NCBI GenBank assembly: GCA_900766945.1 | Contig: CAAFXD010000023.1 | Location: 1-7,178, forward strand | DNA: 7,178 bases | Source: Clostridia bacterium | GTDB taxonomy: Bacteria; Bacillota; Clostridia; Oscillospirales; Acutalibacteraceae | Reading direction: 5' to 3' | Shown here: positions 5,623 to 7,178 of the stretch, piece after piece | Layout: every line of letters starts with the position of its first letter | How positions within the stretch are numbered: the stretch's first letter is position 1 | Translations under genes and position numbers: made by a program | Notes under the pieces: model-generated | The model's database searches: none | Seen by the model: the letters and a program-made list of their open reading frames with translations, nothing else | Told to the model about the DNA's origin: nothing

Positions 5623-6390
5623 ATGAAAGCCATTACAAAATGGATTGCCGTTGCCGCGGGTGCGGCAGGTGCGTTGCTTGTGGCACGTGCGGGCGTGGAA
5701 TTCAACCGCATTGTCAACGGAAAAATCGACTTGCCTGCCGGTTTTACCTATACCGCCCACAGCGGGGCAGAGGACACGGCGGAGAATTCGTTGGAATTCA
5801 TTGAAAAGGCAATTGCCCTGCAAGTGCCGGTGTTAGAGGTCGATGTCTCTGTGCGCAACGACGGCACGCCCGTGTTATTGCACGCCGAAACGGCGGGTGC
5901 GGACGAGGGTGTTTTGCTGGAAGAAGCGTTGGCGCTGATTGCCGACCGTTCCGACAGTATCCGCGTGAATTTGGATTTGAAGGCGTTTACCAACATTCCC
6001 GAAATTGCCGATTTGGTACAGCAGTACGGGCTGACCGAACGCTGTTTCTTTACGGGGGTGGGCGCAGCCCAAACCCAAACCGTGAAAATTGACGCCCCCG
6101 AAATCCCCTATTACTTAAACGCCGACTTAAACAAAATGCGATTAGAGGACGAAGTGTATTTGAAAAGCATTGCCGAGGAAGTCAAGCGAAGCGGCGCCAT
6201 CGGCTTAAACTGCAACTACAAAAACGCAAGCAAAACGCTTTGCGAAGTGTTCCACGCCGAGGGCTTAAAGGTCTCCTTTTGGACGGCGGACAACAAGTTG
6301 GTTATGCGTAATCTGTTGACCTTTTCCCCCGACAATATCACCACGCGTCGCCCCGTTTTGTTGGCGAGTCTTTTACAGGAATCAAAGTAA
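5623..6390 (+). CDS. Membrane-anchored GDPD-like protein with altered active-site residues
   Basis: This 255-residue protein has an N-terminal hydrophobic segment at about 7-23 and then a TIM-barrel domain of the glycerophosphodiester phosphodiesterase type, probably outside the membrane. Family landmarks are TAHSG (His46), AENSLEFIEKAI at 53-64, LEVDVSVRNDGTPVLLH at 71-87 (Glu72, Asp74, Asp80, His87), NLDLK at 116-120, VSFWTADN at 217-224 and NITTRRP at 238-244. Several usual residues differ: the HRG motif is HSG, HD is HA, and the inner E-x-K strand is D-x-K. The two catalytic histidines and the E-x-D metal pair are kept, so activity is possible but the substrate may not be a normal glycerophosphodiester. 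It follows the HAD gene by 12 bases, presumably in the same transcription unit, and is followed by a terminator-like hairpin. GDPD superfamily membership is fairly secure; the reaction is uncertain. Confidence 0.8.
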   Translation: MKAITKWIAVAAGAAGALLVARAGVEFNRIVNGKIDLPAGFTYTAHSGAEDTAENSLEFIEKAIALQVPVLEVDVSVRNDGTPVLLHAETAGADEGVLLEEALALIADRSDSIRVNLDLKAFTNIPEIADLVQQYGLTERCFFTGVGAAQTQTVKIDAPEIPYYLNADLNKMRLEDEVYLKSIAEEVKRSGAIGLNCNYKNASKTLCEVFHAEGLKVSFWTADNKLVMRNLLTFSPDNITTRRPVLLASLLQESK

Positions 6391-6395
6391 ATCAA

Positions 6396-6424
6396 ACATA
6401 ACCGCCTCCCGATGTGCATAGAAT
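6396..6424 (+). promoter_or_regulatory. Possible sigma-E (mother-cell sporulation) promoter for yabPQ
   Basis: CATAGAAT at 6417-6424 matches seven of eight positions of the B. subtilis sigma-E -10 consensus CATACAAT. Fourteen bases upstream is ACATAAC (6396-6402), a weak match to the ATA-centred -35 element. In B. subtilis yabP and yabQ belong to the sigma-E regulon. The start point would fall near 6431, leaving a very short leader that begins at the ribosome binding site. The -35 match is poor, so this stays tentative. Confidence 0.4.
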
Positions 6425-6446
6425 TTGCATAAGGGAGGTTCTTTTT
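6404..6446 (+). terminator. Terminator-like hairpin that also hides the yabP ribosome binding site
   Basis: CCTCCC (6405-6410) pairs with GGGAGG (6433-6438), extended by a G-U pair. Inside, TGTGCA (6413-6418) pairs with TGCATA (6426-6431), including one G-U pair, around a 7-base loop. TTCTTTTT follows at once (6439-6446), the layout of an intrinsic terminator 14 bases after the GDPD-like stop. The right arm is itself the Shine-Dalgarno sequence of yabP (8 bases from ATG 6447), so read-through RNA would have this site paired. Structure and T-run are visible; termination and translational masking are inferred. Confidence 0.6.
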
Positions 6447-6746
6447 ATGGCGATGAATGAACAAAACAGCATAACCCAAATGCCCGTGCCGCACAATGTG
6501 ATTTTAGAAGACCGACGCCGCCTGACGGTTTCGGGGGTCTGTGATGTGGACAGCTTTGACGAGCAGACCGTGATTGTGTTTACACAAATGGGGGAATTGA
6601 CCGTCAAAGGGGAGGACTTGCATATCAATCGCCTGAGCTTAGAAATGGGGGAACTGGCTGTCGAGGGCGACATCACGGCGCTGACCTATACCGACCGCGC
6701 GCAAAAGCCGCAACAGGGATCGTTTTGGGGCAGGGTGTTCCGCTGA
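6447..6746 (+). CDS. yabP: Sporulation protein YabP
   Basis: This 99-residue protein belongs to the YabP/YqfC family, required for spore formation in B. subtilis, where yabP is made in the mother cell. The match is clear along its length: PHNVILEDRRRLTVSGV at 15-31, VDSFDEQTVIV at 34-44, then GELTVKGEDLHINRLSLEMGEL with the repeated beta pattern, EGDITALTYTD at 73-83, and the C-terminal GSFWGRVFR tail. Length equals the B. subtilis protein within one residue. ATG 6447 is preceded by GGGAGG at 8 bases; an upstream in-frame GTG at 6414 lies in the hairpin and has no ribosome binding site. Its stop overlaps the yabQ start by one base. The biochemical role of the family is not well defined; related YqfC has been linked to spore coat or cortex assembly. 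Confidence 0.93.
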   Translation: MAMNEQNSITQMPVPHNVILEDRRRLTVSGVCDVDSFDEQTVIVFTQMGELTVKGEDLHINRLSLEMGELAVEGDITALTYTDRAQKPQQGSFWGRVFR

Positions 6747-7178
6747 TGACCTATCTGTTTTCCTCGGGGGCGCAAATCCGCATTTTTCTGTCGGCGGTCG
6801 GCTTCGGATTCTTTTTGGGCGCCGTGTATGACGGATTTCGTATTTTGCGGCTGCTGTTCCAAAAAACCGACCGCGCCTACCGCGTTTCGGATTTGCTGTT
6901 CTCCGTCACGGCGGGATTTTTGGTGTTTTTATTTGTACTCACCACCCTCAACGGGCAAATCCGTGGCTATGTGCTTCTGGGTATTTTGTTCGGCTTTTTG
7001 TTGTATGCATACACCTTCGGTTCCTTTTTTGCGGGGCGGCTGGAACGCGCCGCGCGAGCCATTCGCCGTTTTTTTTCGGCGGTATACCGAAAAATTTCCG
7101 CACCGATTTTACGATTTTTGAAGAAATGCAGGGGAAAAATTGCAAAAAATGTTCAAAAAGCACAGAAAAAATCGAAAT
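6746..7178 (+). CDS. yabQ: Sporulation protein YabQ (3' end outside window)
   Basis: An open frame starts at ATG 6746, overlapping the yabP stop by one base (TGATG), and stays open for 144 codons to the right edge. It encodes a polytopic membrane protein with hydrophobic segments at about 12-28, 50-67 and 74-93, and then a strongly basic tail (RRFFSAVYRK...). The features of YabQ are visible: an N-terminal short helix, FGFFLGAVYDGFRILR with the G-x-x-YD and R-I-L-R pattern, VSDLLFSVTAG, and LNGQIRGYVLLG. YabQ is a mother-cell membrane protein needed for cortex formation in B. subtilis. Translation is probably coupled to yabP. In B. subtilis divIC follows yabQ; the same may hold beyond the right edge. 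Confidence 0.88.
   Translation, partial: MTYLFSSGAQIRIFLSAVGFGFFLGAVYDGFRILRLLFQKTDRAYRVSDLLFSVTAGFLVFLFVLTTLNGQIRGYVLLGILFGFLLYAYTFGSFFAGRLERAARAIRRFFSAVYRKISAPILRFLKKCRGKIAKNVQKAQKKSK

Noticed and set aside
5197..5823. Reverse-strand open frame of 208 codons opposite the HAD and GDPD-like genes
   Set aside because: The forward genes have complete motifs, good ribosome binding sites and a promoter. The reverse frame has no recognisable domain.
6414..6446. GTG start that would extend YabP by 11 residues
   Set aside because: It lies inside the hairpin, lacks a ribosome binding site, and family length matches ATG 6447.
1..7178. CRISPR array, tRNA, rRNA, insertion sequence or prophage genes
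   Set aside because: No regularly spaced repeats, cloverleaf, rRNA motifs, transposase or integrase motifs were seen; nearly all of the window is explained by housekeeping and sporulation genes.

Overview
The window looks like chromosomal DNA of an endospore-forming, anaerobe-like Firmicute (class Clostridia). Three observations support this. A yabP-yabQ pair of sporulation genes sits at the right end. Shine-Dalgarno sites of AGGAGG type precede most starts. The cyclophilin carries an extra segment that I associate with clostridial homologues. All ten genes read left to right and are densely packed. I see no mobile element, CRISPR array, tRNA or rRNA. The longest stretch without a gene is about 115 bases (4896-5010).

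Left block (1-832): the C-terminal end of a GGDEF diguanylate cyclase overlaps by 14 bases the start of a cyclophilin-type peptidyl-prolyl isomerase. A GC-rich hairpin follows. Central block (877-4895): a membrane-anchored metallophosphoesterase runs almost without gap into three genes that form one metabolic route. These are an MTA/SAH-deaminase-type amidohydrolase, a trimeric-type purine nucleoside phosphorylase and MtnA, the methylthioribose-1-phosphate isomerase. Together they would convert 5'-methylthioadenosine to methylthioinosine, then to hypoxanthine plus methylthioribose-1-phosphate, then to methylthioribulose-1-phosphate. This is a deaminating form of MTA salvage that bypasses both MTA phosphorylase and the nucleosidase-plus-kinase route. 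No gene for further use of the ketose phosphate lies in the window.

Right block: a strong housekeeping-type promoter at 4904-4932 and a structured leader precede a HAD-IB phosphatase gene, which is followed 12 bases later by a membrane-anchored GDPD-like gene with altered active-site residues. After a hairpin that overlaps a ribosome binding site and a possible sigma-E promoter come yabP and yabQ, overlapping by one base; yabQ runs off the right edge.

Nothing here is clearly a new defence or mobile system. The most rewarding points are the deaminating MTA salvage cluster and its unusual phosphorylase, the atypical GDPD-like protein, and the small RNA or DNA structures at gene junctions (826-863, 3826-3847, 4944-4992, 6396-6439).
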